This document shows, piece by piece, positions 53,001-63,720 of a stretch of DNA of 64,000 nt. The position numbers were made by a program, and so were the translations under genes. Below the pieces are notes generated by a model that worked only from the letters and a program-made list of their open reading frames with translations, made no database searches and was not told where the DNA came from. Source of the stretch: Trichobilharzia regenti (taxonomy: Eukaryota; Platyhelminthes; Trematoda; Strigeidida; Schistosomatidae); contig OX235270.1 of NCBI GenBank assembly GCA_944472135.2, forward strand, positions 85,445,168 to 85,509,167. Reading direction: 5' to 3'. The first letter of the stretch is position 1; the number at the start of each line of letters is the position of its first letter.

Positions 53001-53965
53001 ATCTTGGATGCTTCTTCTGCCAACTTGTTGCTTTTCACTTACACAGTACAACATACTACTTAGAAATCATTGTCAGAAGCAGCAAGGCATGTACACATTT
53101 TAGATTGAAATAATCATTTTGTTATATTATTATAGTATTACGGAAGCTAAGGTAGAAATTCTGCTGTTAAATACAGCCGAAAGAATACACATTTTTATAC
53201 GAAAAAATATTTTTTCACGGATTAGTCGCATTTTCATCAACTTCTTGCATACTTTTCATATCGAGCGATCAATGCATCAGCCAAAATACTTGTGATTTAT
53301 AATCAGTAATGCATAGCAAGTATAGTGTGTACCGAAAGGTAGTAGTATGGTTCTAGGAAATTTGTGAATCACACTTTATGTCCAGAATGATAAATTTAGT
53401 GGTGATAATTTGTTAAATACATTGAAATTTATGTTAAGATGAATTGATCTATTTTTCTTTGGCTCAACTGAATACTATTATTTTACGTCAGAAGAAATAT
53501 TATGACTAAAGAATTTGTTTTGTTTTTTTCTTAAAATAACGATAAAGTTGGTCACAGATTCACCAATGATCTGAAAATTTTATTTTTTTATTTTCATAGA
53601 TGGTACATTCGTTTGTTTGAACATTCTGAAAATTATTCTGTTTTAAGGGAATTCTCTGGTTTTTCTATACGTCGATTACAAATACAAAGTGCTAGTAACT
53701 TCGAACTAATCGAGGTGAAAAAAGCAGAGAACACGAAATGGCAACAGAATTAAACCATTTCTACTGAAACACTTGACATGATAGTAGATATAATTACATC
53801 AAAATGATATACTTCATTACTCAGAAACACTTTAATTTCAGTTTGTTTTTATAGTAGATTTTTGCTGGTGTTGGAGTTGTTTAAAATTTGGCTTCGTTCT
53901 GAGCAGTACACCATAACAATCAACCAGTTGGCGGCGTGATAATTCATTTTTGGTTGTTTTTTCTA
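53001..53965. other. AT-rich spacer, no feature seen
   Basis: No gene or element recognised. Confidence 0.4.
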
Positions 53966-54141
53966 TTACAGCTTGATTCCACACCGTATTTTTGGTTCAG
54001 GTATGGAAGTTTCAGCATGTGATAAAGGTAGCACAAATTTTTCAGGCCGACCATAGCTATCAGTTGTGCGTCGGAAGCGTTTCGAACTTTGGACCATGTG
54101 CATTGTCGGTAAGAGTTCTGACCATTGTGCCAATGACGCAC
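53966..54141 (-). mobile_element. tRNA-derived SINE, copy E
   Basis: Minus-strand, mutated copy: head TGCGTCATTGGCACAATGG at 54140, GTTCGAAACGC in place of the B box, body with TGATAAAGGTAGCAC, tail TAATAGAAAAAA. Confidence 0.8.
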
Positions 54142-54421
54142 ACTTTTGTCAGTAGCAGATGTTCCCAGTCATTTGCGGAGTATGTACGGTAAATCACTAG
54201 ATCCTAATTAAGACCAGGAGGATTCAACAAAAATTTAACAACTAATAATTTTGATATAAGAATAAAACTTGTGCAATGTAGTAGGGTGTAATTCCATTAT
54301 GGGTAAATTTTGTTTTGATAAAGTCTCACAGTGTTATACAGTAATGTTTACTGATGACGTTTCGAGCACAATTTATTGCTCATAATCATATCAAGGTAAT
54401 CACACGACTTCCTAAATTCAT

Positions 54422-55063
54422 TTATATAGTTCCATTGTTTTTCTCTTGATTTTCACTTGATTTGATTGGTAATAGTATTTTCCATATTTCAGGTATGAGT
54501 GACGAGTCATTCCTATTGCATGTGTTGGGTGTAGACTCGATGAACAAGGATTCAGTAATCAACCTCTCTCTCCACCTACCTAGAATTTTAACCCTCTCCC
54601 ACCCTATTGTGTGGTTGTGTGTTAGCGCATGCATTGCAATTGCTGAGCTTTTTTCTAAATTACTTATCTTCTCGGGGTCAACCATTCTTACCTTAGCTAA
54701 ATTTTTATGCTCTGACAATCTGACTACCCCTGACCTACTAGTTTGACCTATGTAGTTGACCTCACAGTCATTGCATGGTATTTTGTAAATAATATTATTT
54801 TGTCTAATTGGGTCAACTGGGTCCTTTAACCTACAGAGCTTGTCCCTGAGTGAGTTTGTAGGTTTAAATGCCACCCTAATTCCTATTTTATTCAGAATCC
54901 TACGTAGTGTCTCAGATGTCCCCTCTTTATATGGTATAACTGTGGATGACTTATATTCTTTCTTATTTATGTTATTATTACTAGTTTCACAATTATTTTT
55001 ATTTTGTTTTTGGCCTTTAATGATCTTCCTAATGAATTTTATAGGATAGTTATTCAACACCAA
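54422..55063 (-). CDS. PLE-4 GIY-YIG endonuclease region, left copy
   Basis: 213 codons, open. A lysine/asparagine-rich linker leads to the GIY-YIG domain from about residue 90: NNIIYKIPCNDCEVNYIGQT (the Cys pair and YIG motif), RLSEH, ALTHNHTIGWERVKIL, TESLFIE. The end is EKNNGTI. In PLEs this endonuclease nicks the target. It is separated from the RT frame by a one-base register shift at an A run near 55100, so in this copy it is not fused to RT. Start chosen by the tool-independent first usable codon; the true protein would begin upstream. Confidence 0.75.
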   Translation of the reverse strand: MVLNNYPIKFIRKIIKGQKQNKNNCETSNNNINKKEYKSSTVIPYKEGTSETLRRILNKIGIRVAFKPTNSLRDKLCRLKDPVDPIRQNNIIYKIPCNDCEVNYIGQTSRSGVVRLSEHKNLAKVRMVDPEKISNLEKSSAIAMHALTHNHTIGWERVKILGRWRERLITESLFIESTPNTCNRNDSSLIPEIWKILLPIKSSENQEKNNGTI

Positions 55064-55092
55064 CGCTTCTTCTATCTGTTTTAATTCATCAT

Positions 55093-56338
55093 TTAGATCT
55101 TTTTTGTGCTACTTAGTGCCACTGCTCGGTTTGTTAAACATTTAACTAAGCCTGCCTTAACAGTTAAAGGATGAGACGAATTAAAGTCTAAATATCTATT
55201 AGAATGCGTTGGTTTTCTATAAACACTAGTGTGTAGTTTGCCTTCTTCTATTCTTTTTATCTTACAATCTAACATAGCTAATTCTCCTTGTTCATTTTCT
55301 GATTCAAATGTGAATTTTATTCCCTCAACTTGTGAGTTTATATGTGTCAAGAAGCTAGAGATGTGTTCTGTTTTTAACACTGTGAAAGTGTCATCCACAT
55401 ATTTTCGGAGTAGGGTTAAATGTATTGAGGGCACTATTTTCCCAGCTGTCCATAAATATGTCTGCTACGATAAGGGGATATTGGTGATCCCATTGCTACA
55501 CCTTCTGTTTGTCTATATATTTTGCCTTGGAACTTAAAGATAGTAGATGTGAGGCATAACTGAATCCCTAAAATAATTTCTTCAATGGACAGCTTTGTCC
55601 TATGACTGAGTTCCGGATCCGCAGTTAATTCTTTTTTAACTGCTTCTAAGGCCATATTAACTGGTATATTAGTATAAAGACTAGTTATATCAAAACTAAC
55701 CATTGTTTCATCATTCGCTAGTTGAATGTCATTTATTTTATTTTTCATCTCATATGAATTAGTTAATCTAGAGTTTGAACGATTTCTAATGGGACAAAGT
55801 ATTAGAGCTAAGTGTTTTGATAATTCATACGTGGGGGTATTTCTAAAATCTACTATTGGTCTTATGGGGTAACCTGGCTTATGTATTTTTATAGTACCAT
55901 ATATTCTACTAGCATTATTAGTTTTAGGCATTAAATTAAACCATTTAGACTCACCCAGTGATGGCTTCATTCTGCGTATTAGTTCCGCTGTAGATTTCTT
56001 AACCTTATTCATTATTGTATCTACAGGCTTCTTAATTTCCTCATATGGACCCGTTTGAATATGTTCAGTAACTTTTTTGATGTAGTCAGATTTATCCAAA
56101 ACTACGGTGGCGTTTCCTTTGTCAGCTTTTGCGATGACAATGTTTTTATCCTGTTTAAGACTAATTAAAGCTTCCCTTTCCGATTTTGTTAAGTTTGATT
56201 TTTTCTTTTGATTTTTTAGGGTTAATGCACATTGTGCTCGAACCTCTTCTGCTGTAGTCTTATCTATTGAGTTTAGTGCTGCTTCTATGTTAGGAATGAC
56301 GTCCTCTGGTTTTAGTTTATTAACTGTTACGTTGAATA
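55093..56338 (-). pseudogene. PLE-4 reverse transcriptase, left copy
   Basis: Open from about 56338 to 55434: KNIVIAKADKGNATVV (PLE N-terminal motif), YGTIKIHKPGYPIRPI, VSFDITSLYTNIP (motif A, first metal-binding Asp) and GVAMGSPIS (motif B). A frameshift just after SPIS gives a short false ending (55500-55434). The second frame (55434-55093) has the RKYVDDTFTVL active site, GELAMLDCKI and HTSVYRKPTHSNRY. The right copy breaks at the same two places. Confidence 0.85.
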
Positions 56339-56342
56339 TGTG

Positions 56343-57147
56343 GTACTATTAAAATACATAAACCAGGTTACCCCATAAGACCAATATTAGATTTTAGAAA
56401 TACTCCCACGTATGAATTATCAAAACACTTAGCTCTAATACTTTGTCCCATTAGAAATCGTTCAAACTCTAGATTAACTAATTCATATGAGATGAAAAAT
56501 AAAATAAATGACATTCAACTAGCGAATGATGAAACAATGGTTAGTTTTGATATAACTAGTCTTTATACTAATATACCAGTTAATATGGCCTTAGAAGCAG
56601 TTAAAAAAGAATTAACTGCGGATCCGGAACTCAGTCATAGGACAAAGCTGTCCATTGAAGAAATTATTTTAGGGATTCAGTTATGCCTCACATCTACTAT
56701 CTTTAAGTTCCAAGGCAAAATATATAGACAAACAGAAGGTGTAGCAATGGGATCACCAATAATCCCCTATCGTAGCAGACATATTTATGGACAGCTGGGA
56801 AAATAGTGCCCTCAATATATTTAACCCTACTCCGAAAATATGTGGATGACACTTTCACAGTGTTAAAAACAGAACACATCTCTAGCTTCTTGACACAGAT
56901 AAACTCACAAGTTGAGGGAATAAAATTCACATTTGAATCAGAAAATGAACAAGGAGAATTAGCTATGTTAGATTGTAAGATGAAAAGAATAGAAGAAGGC
57001 AAACTACACACTAGTGTTTATAGAAAACCAACGCATTCTAATAGATATTTAGACTTTAATTCGTCTCATCCTTTAACTGTAAAGGCAGGCTTAGTTAAAT
57101 GTTTAACAAACCGAGCAGTGGCACTAAGTAGCAAAAAAAAGATCTAA
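56343..57147 (+). pseudogene. PLE-4 reverse transcriptase, right copy
   Basis: Starts at GTIKIHKPG without N terminus. Motif A FDITSLYTN, motif B GVAMGSPII, then the same frameshift as in the left copy. Second frame 56806-57147 with RKYVDDTFTVL. Truncated and shifted, so inactive. Confidence 0.82.
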
Positions 57148-57176
57148 ATGATGAATTAAAACAGATAGAAGAAGCG

Positions 57177-57818
57177 TTGGTGTTGAATAACTATCCTATA
57201 AAATTCATTAGGAAGATCATTAAAGGCCAAAAACAAAATAAAAATAATTGTGAAACTAGTAATAATAACATAAATAAGAAAGAATATAATTCATCCACAG
57301 TTATACCATATAAAGAGGGGACATCTGAGACACTACGTAGGATTCTGAATAAAATAGGAATTAGGGTGGAATTTAAATCTACAAACTCACTCAGGGACAA
57401 GCTCTGTAGGTTAAAGGACCCAGTTGACCCAATTAGACAAAATAATATTATTTACAAAATACCATGCAATGACTGTGAGGTCAACTACATAGGTCAAACT
57501 AGTAGGTCAGGGGTAATCAGATTGTCAGAGCATAAGAATTTAGCTAAGGTAAGAATGGTTGACCCCGAGAAGATAAGTAATTTAGAAAAAAGCTCAGCAA
57601 TTGCAATGCATGCGCTAACACACAACCACACAATAGGGTGGGAGAGGGTTAAAATTCTAGGTAGGTGGAGAGAGAGGTTGATTACTGAATCCTTGTTCAT
57701 CGAGTCTACACCCAACACATGCAATAAGAATGACTCGTCACTCATTCCTGAAATATGGAAAATACTACTACCACTCAAATCAAGTGAAAATCAAGAGAAA
57801 AACAATGGAACTATATAA
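57177..57818 (+). CDS. PLE-4 GIY-YIG endonuclease region, right copy
   Basis: 213 codons, the same frame as in the left copy with about six substitutions. The cysteine motif and YIG are intact (CNDCEVNYIGQTSRSGVIRL). Followed by 127 bp of terminal sequence. The RT frame before it is in another register. Confidence 0.75.
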   Translation: MVLNNYPIKFIRKIIKGQKQNKNNCETSNNNINKKEYNSSTVIPYKEGTSETLRRILNKIGIRVEFKSTNSLRDKLCRLKDPVDPIRQNNIIYKIPCNDCEVNYIGQTSRSGVIRLSEHKNLAKVRMVDPEKISNLEKSSAIAMHALTHNHTIGWERVKILGRWRERLITESLFIESTPNTCNKNDSSLIPEIWKILLPLKSSENQEKNNGTI

Positions 57819-57838
57819 ATGAATTTAGGAAGTCGTGT

Positions 57839-57895
57839 GATTACCTTGATATGATTATGAGCGATAAATTGTGCTCGAAACGTCATCAGTAAACA
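57839..57895 (+). ncRNA. Hammerhead-like terminal motif of PLE-4 (core not canonical)
   Basis: Stem I could pair TTAC..TGAT (57841-57850) with ATCA.GTAA (57885-57892); stem II GAGC (57859-57862) with GCTC (57873-57876); GAAA (57877-57880) and GTC (57882-57884) are in place. The segment that should be CTGANGA reads ATGATTAT. GAAACGTC is kept in all four copies in the window. Either a degenerated hammerhead or another fold. Confidence 0.3.
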
Positions 57896-57945
57896 TTACT
57901 GTATAACACTGTGAGACTTTATCAAAACAAAATTTACGCATAATG

Positions 57946-60454
57946 TAACTAATACTTTTCTTTGCACAACTCTATTGAATTTGCATATTCGCCTCGTGTC
58001 CCAGTCGATAATAAGATCATGGATTATATTTAACCAAATATTTGTGTTTCGATATTTCGAATGAGCCTGACCAAATAATTTGACCAATGTACATAACCTC
58101 AAATTTAATGAATCGCATTGTCTAGTTGAGACTATAATATTTTTAAACCTACCTACTTTTTGTCTGGATGAATGTATCGGCTTATTGCCACCATACTTCT
58201 ACCTTTATTAAAGATAATGCATAAAGTGTCTGATATCTTTTGTGTACATGAAAACACTACAGAATCTTTGGACATTTTCATGCTTGTATTTCAGCTGTCA
58301 TTTTGTTGGCTGTTTTTTCTATTTGGACTTGTACCTTTTTAGTAAATTCGGGGGAGTAATTATTCAGGAGTAATTCACTCTCTGACTTGCGTGAATCCTG
58401 TATTTACGTTTTTTTTTGGTATTAATCCCAGTACGCGTTATTTGCGTGTTGTAGATCGAGAAGAAGTCAGACATTGGCAACTTTCGGAATGCATTTGTTT
58501 TTTGGTAAACGTTTATATGCAATTTAAAGTCTCGAGATTTCATAAGAATTCAAAGCAATACTCAATTTTACGTGCTTACATCCCCTTTCCTTAGCAGTAG
58601 AGTTAAATTTTTCAGGAAACCAGACGTTTTAATCAGGATTCTTTCGTTTCCTCTGTTGTCTTAGTTGTTCCAACAAAATAGTCTGGTTACCGATATGTTA
58701 ACGAATAAACCACAACGTTATGGGCAGTGGAGTCATTTATTTTGTGGAAACTGCTGTTACTGCTAATAAAATATTCAGCATTATATTTTTCCTTATTTAC
58801 CACAACTACAGTAAGTTGTTACCACTTCTCAAGCCATATTCTACTTATCTGTTGCATTTTGCAGTAGTAATTTCGTCTTCTGCTTAATACCTGCTTGGTG
58901 AATATCAGCTCTTACACGTCCATGCAATATATTACTTATTTAAAGCATCAGTAGCATCATCTACTTTAAGTTTTACAATCTCCGAAAATGAATCAGTAGA
59001 AATTGTGAACGGAAGATGCTAATCCAGCTGCCCATGGTGAAGTAGGGGTTTCTGAATTTCTAGGTGAATTTATGTAGATGTGCAAAATTCATGGCAACTA
59101 ATGGAAATTCATCTACATATTATCTTTTTAAGACATTAAAATAATGGGTTAAAATATATTGAGCTACAGTGGAAGTAAATGATTTTTCAAACAAGGGTTT
59201 AGGTTCTTTTCTCCTGTCTTGCAAAATTTGATCCCATGAAACACCGAACACTACCATAACGTTCTTCTTTCCAATTGGTATTCGATTGGCCCTTGAATAC
59301 AGTTGAGAGAATATTATGAGTAGTCTTGGTCACATTTATCGTATCTCATTGAAGAGATATTCCACCTACAATCGATATAAGATTATCAGTCCTCACAGGA
59401 AAACCTCATCTGAGTATTTCGTTTAATCGATACTTAATATGCCTTTTTATTCCTTCAACTACTAGACATTTTAAACTTTGCACACAGATTAGATATGTCA
59501 ACTGACTTTGGACAAGTGAAATTAATTTGAAAGGTTGATAAGAGTTGCCCAGTTCAACAGGCTATGCGAATAAAGGCGTCATACTTCATCAGTACTATTT
59601 GAAACAATTATATCTAATCCACAACACTAATAAGTATTTTCACTATAGTTTGACTGATGAGTAAAATTACTTCAATAAAATTAAAGTTATGAGTACATAT
59701 CACCAAAAATACACTTATATTAGTAAATAATAGACATAAACATTTAGTCCACCGTCAAATTCAAATGATTGTATTTGATAAAAGCATTAGACAGTTCAAA
59801 ATCAACAGCTATACTAGAATCTTCCTCAGAGATGAATTAAATGACTGATTTCATTCTCAAATCCAACTGTATATGTGTATATGTTTTATTTTTGAATAAA
59901 ACCTTCTACCTATCAATACTGTTCACATAATCGTAAATCATCTGACTTCAAAAATTTTCATCGTACTACTTAATTAAACAAAGATGGGCAATTAGGAGAA
60001 AAGTGAACTAAGAAATTATGTTTTGAATGAAATGTCATCCTAAAAACTATTGTACATCTATACATGTCTTTTATTTTCATATCCACATGTACCATCATTA
60101 TATTGTCAAGATAAACTTCGGACATATACTGTGATACCGTCAAGTGATAAAAATGTAAACATGTTAAATTATAACAAAAGTATTTTGATTTTTCATTCGG
60201 TTTGTTTACTGGATGTGACAGCAAGAGTAATATGCCTGCATTACTTGTAAAATGGGAAAAACAACTATCAAGCTTACTAATGCAGACCTATACAGTTCAA
60301 ATGAAAGGCTACTACTACTATTACTACTACTCATTGACAATTTCAAGTTGCAATAAATTACCATCACATCAAAAGAACTTATAAGTAGACAGGACTTTTC
60401 ACTGATTAGCTTAGTTTCTACATCCACAAAAGAAACATTTTATTAAAACAAGAT
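57946..60454. other. AT-rich spacer, no gene recognised
   Basis: Only short low-complexity frames. A TAC/TACTAC-rich stretch lies near 60309-60330. Confidence 0.4.
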
Positions 60455-60500
60455 TTTAAACGAACAATTGTTTTCAATAACTTCTTCTTCAGGCTCTACA
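60455..60500 (-). ncRNA. Diverged PLE-type hammerhead-like motif
   Basis: Minus-strand resemblance to 23805-23848: CTGAAGA (60492-60486, fits CTGANGA), GAAAACAATTGTTCG (60475-60461) with the palindromic stem III and TTC cleavage site. Stem II has almost no pairing and stem I only a few pairs with G-U. No PLE coding sequence adjoins, so it is an isolated terminal relic. Confidence 0.35.
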
Positions 60501-60887
60501 GTTATAAATCCATGGATAATAGAGTACATGTAGCTAATAAAGGCAAATGAAAGTAGTATCAGAAACTGTATCGCGGTGCATGTGTGAGTTGAGATGGTAG
60601 TCCATTAGTTAGCATAGTCAATTGAATGTGTATAGGGTGTTTATTTTATTTGTTTAACATTTTATTACACAAATTGTTCACTACACAGCAAATCCTGTAA
60701 CCAATCAAATCCCTATAAACCAACACTTAAATATCGATGAGATGCTTACTAGCGACTTCCCTGTTCAGGTAGGTAGTTACCTGGGGTTCTAGCGAGAAGT
60801 AGTGACCAATAAGGTGCACCAGGTCGGGTGTGAGGACAAAAACTCGCCGAAGACATTCGCTAGGGGTCGCGCTATGTCATGAATTGG
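60501..60887. other. No feature seen
   Basis: No frame or repeat recognised. Confidence 0.4.
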
Positions 60888-61090
60888 CAGAAGTTAGAAT
60901 TCAAGGACCAATGGATCGGGTCCCAGTGGCTTAATGGTATACGAGCTCGCCTGGTAACCGGAAGGTCCTGGGTTCGAATCCCGGTGGGTGCGTACTGATG
61001 AAGAGTCCCAAACTAGGACGGAACAGCTGTCCAGTACTCCCAGGTTTTCCAATGGTTCTCTGACCAATGTCAGCTCATGATGAAATCCTG
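60888..61090 (+). mobile_element. Hammerhead SINE (SM-alpha-like), single copy
   Basis: Longest copy of the family: 5' part GGCAGAAGTTAGAATTC, tRNA-like GGGTCCCAGTGGCTTAATGG, B box GGTTCGAATCCC, hammerhead region 60992-61037, tail to CTCATGATGAAATCCTG. Not paired with an inverted partner. Confidence 0.85.
60992..61037 (+). ncRNA. Mutated hammerhead ribozyme
   Basis: Stem I GTACTG/CAGTAC and stem II GTCC/GGAC are intact, but the core reads ATGAAGA (C3 changed to A) and GGAA replaces GAAA (61020-61023). Both are invariant positions, so it should not self-cleave. Confidence 0.7.
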
Positions 61091-62779
61091 TAACCAATCA
61101 AATTCCTACAAACGAACACTTAATTCCCATCGTATTTGGAGTAAAAAGGATTACTTTTCTCCAATTTATTGCATTATTCATATACTAGTTGTCAATGACT
61201 GATATTCTGAACTGGAATTATTGATATAAATGTCTTAAAAGTGTAAGACTCATTATTTATATTAGTTAAAGTAGTAAAACGCTAAATTGCGAAACACTTA
61301 AACAAAGTTTCATTGCTTAATGAATTCAAAAGTCTAAGTAAGGAAACTAAAAAGCGATATCAGAAATTACTTTTTTAAGTTAATTTGTGTTGCCCCGTTG
61401 ATTTATTATACGGGACAAAAATGCTTTGTCTTTGTCGACATGATGACTTCTAGTAGGAATGGTTCAACGATATCTGGAGACTAACCTGATGCTGTTTAGG
61501 TGATGATGGTTAGCACTGGAGTCTCGGAGGCCCCATTTTGTCTTCTGCTAGTCACCACTAAACAAATATTAGAGAAAATCATCTATAGAAAAAGAAGAAA
61601 AAAGGACCATCTTAAGCAAATCTTTATCACTCCGTGAAGCTCACATGGTGTAACGCAAAAATTTATTCTGCAACTCCACCTCTGTCTTGTTCAAAATGTG
61701 TCATTCTACTGAACTACAAAAAAATCTGACCAAAATATATCGCAGAAAATAGTGCCACACGTGTTTCCAACTTTAGGTGTGTATAAATAATGCTTTTTTT
61801 CATTTCGTGTGTTCCAGTTCTAATGCAGAGCTTCAGTCTTTCCAGTTTACAACATTTAGAGAGTATAACTGCCAGCCTCACATACAATATACCTTATTTT
61901 CTTAGCTTATAGTCGCCTAAGCAAGAGTTAGGAGTGTGTCAGCCGAAAATCGAATCTAGACCTGCCTCGTGGCTAACAAGAATGTTTACACTGAATAACT
62001 GACGCATACATAAATGATATTTTGTTGTCATGAAATCTGGATGTTTTTTTTTCATATGGTTCGACTTATTATGTCTGTTCAAACATCACTTTACACTTTC
62101 ATACTCACTTTATTGTTGTTTTACTCTTGCTACTATATCTACCGTAAACACATATCTTTTTATTATCATTACTTGTTATTCAATACACAATTCCCATTGC
62201 CATTATCTTCCTACTAACAACTATACGATGCGATACGATATACGTTCGATATTCACACGTAAACGTATTCATTTTGATGTAATTATGTTCACTGAGCTTG
62301 TGGGCTGCATTTCAAAGTCTTTATTGTTTTTCCAGACAAAATCTGCAGCATGGAATGCAGCCTATTTATGTTAGATTACAGTTTCAAGAGTATTCCGGTG
62401 AAAACAGTATAGTTCAGTTGCACATCTCATTTTGATGTTAAATAAGCAATATCATCGATATTTTGTATCGCATCTTATTCAGAAATAACCTTAAAAATGA
62501 AAAAGGTATCCTTTCTCATCGCCTATACAACCTCCCTACACCAATACGACTTACACAATAAATATATTTTATTATATTTAAGTATCTAAATATCTGATTT
62601 ACGCCTAATGTTATTTTGATTCAGAAATCTTTCTTATCATGACGTCAACTTTAAATGGATATTAATTCAGCCAACATATCAGTTTTGGAAAAAAACCACA
62701 CAATAGCTTAGTTTTCTGACATTGAATTCGGACATAATATAAGCTTTTAATATTGTGAACTTTGAATTTCCTATTAGCA
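61091..62779. other. AT-rich spacer, no gene recognised
   Basis: A 114-codon frame at 62030-62374 is open but of no recognisable family. Confidence 0.4.
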
Positions 62780-62895
62780 ATAGAGAACACCAAAAGCACT
62801 TAGACTATTATTCACAAAAGTAGAGGAGGATATCTACTGCTCTAAGAAGGACATTCTTCGCTGCCACACTACGACTGACATTTTCCTCCCGGCCA

Positions 62896-63282
62896 TTGTT
62901 CTTCAACTACTCTAAAGATAAACTATCGCATTTGACCACTTCCATGTGTATCTACCAATTCACCTGCTCTTGCGGAGCGAGGTATATAGGTCGTTCGATG
63001 CGAGTTTTATCTAAAAGAGTTCAAGAACACTATCCCGCCTGGCTACGGAAAGGTAACAATGGAGCAATAAGGAGCGCCATTATTGAGCATATACTCAACA
63101 CTGGTCATTCGATTTGCAAGGAGAAGTCATTCAAAGTCATCTATAAAGTCAAAAGAAGCCTTCCAAAATCGACAAGCTTCCGTATACTTTGTATTGCCGA
63201 AGCCTTAGCGATTTGGATAGAAAAGCCTGAATTATGCACACAGAAGAAACTTCTCCACCCCGTCCTACTACCGTGGGTTTAA
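62896..63282 (+). CDS. PLE-3 GIY-YIG endonuclease region
   Basis: 128 open codons. CIYQFTCSCGARYIGRSMRV carries the cysteine motif and an intact YIG. RVQEHYPAWLRKG, EHILNTGHSI, FKVIYKVKRS and AEALAIWIEKPELC follow, ending with KKLLHPVLLPWV. Residue order agrees with the broken copy at 32797-33198. As RT is missing, this is a fragment, but the domain itself shows no lesion. The start is set by the open frame, not by a true initiation site. Confidence 0.75.
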   Translation: MFFNYSKDKLSHLTTSMCIYQFTCSCGARYIGRSMRVLSKRVQEHYPAWLRKGNNGAIRSAIIEHILNTGHSICKEKSFKVIYKVKRSLPKSTSFRILCIAEALAIWIEKPELCTQKKLLHPVLLPWV

Positions 63283-63455
63283 TTTCAAGTTCATCTGTCA
63301 TCAACATTTTGTTATCAAATTTTTTTTTGCAATATTCGTATAATAATTTTTAGTAAATAACCCATTCAATCTTTTCACCTATTATCTAGTTTATTTTCAT
63401 AATTGTCTCCATACTCCTTCACGAACATCTAATCTTTCTAAACATGTCTATATTA

Positions 63456-63640
63456 CGTAACCCTACTCACATCTTACCAATCCCCACCCCACTTAGTTAC
63501 AACTTTGATTATTAATCACACATTTTAATTTCTATATTATTTTGATGACGTAACCCTACTCACATCTTACCAATCCCCACCTCACTTAGTTACGACTTTG
63601 ATTACTATTCACACAATTTAATTTCTTTATTATTTTGATG
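63456..63640 (+). repeat. Two 92-bp tandem repeats in PLE-3 3' part
   Basis: ACGTAACCCTACTCACATCT begins both units (about 63456 and 63548). They differ at a handful of positions. A short remnant (TATTTTGATTTTGATTTTGA) follows. Confidence 0.85.
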
Positions 63641-63720
63641 ATGTAATCAACAACCCACACTAACTGTTATTTTGATTTTGATTTTGACAAACCCTATGTA
63701 CACACACACACACAAAATTA

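Larger units (their letters stand above)
54303..56342 (-). mobile_element. PLE-4, left copy
   Basis: Minus-strand PLE: N-terminal and RT part (56338-55434), rest of RT (55434-55093), GIY-YIG region (55063-54422), terminal sequence to 54303. Its 5' end touches the 5' end of the right copy near 56342. It extends about 430 bp further upstream than the right copy. Confidence 0.88.
56343..57945 (+). mobile_element. PLE-4, right copy
   Basis: Plus-strand copy, about 1.6 kb, reverse complement of 55910-54303 with few differences. It starts inside RT at the KIHKPGYP motif and ends at 57945 in the terminal sequence. Together the copies form an inverted repeat with a 430-bp spacer. Confidence 0.88.
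62780..63720 (+). mobile_element. PLE-3: 5'-truncated Penelope-like element
   Basis: Only the linker and GIY-YIG region (to 63282) and a 3' part with a tandem repeat (63456-63640) and a CA run (63697-63713) remain. Same broad family as PLE-1 and PLE-2 by the shared C-terminal ending. Confidence 0.7.

Noticed and set aside
54343..54375. CTGATGA next to CGTTTC on the antisense of PLE-4 ends as a hammerhead
   Set aside because: GAAA does not follow on that strand; it is the reverse complement of the GAAACGTCATCAG segment. The sense strand was considered instead.
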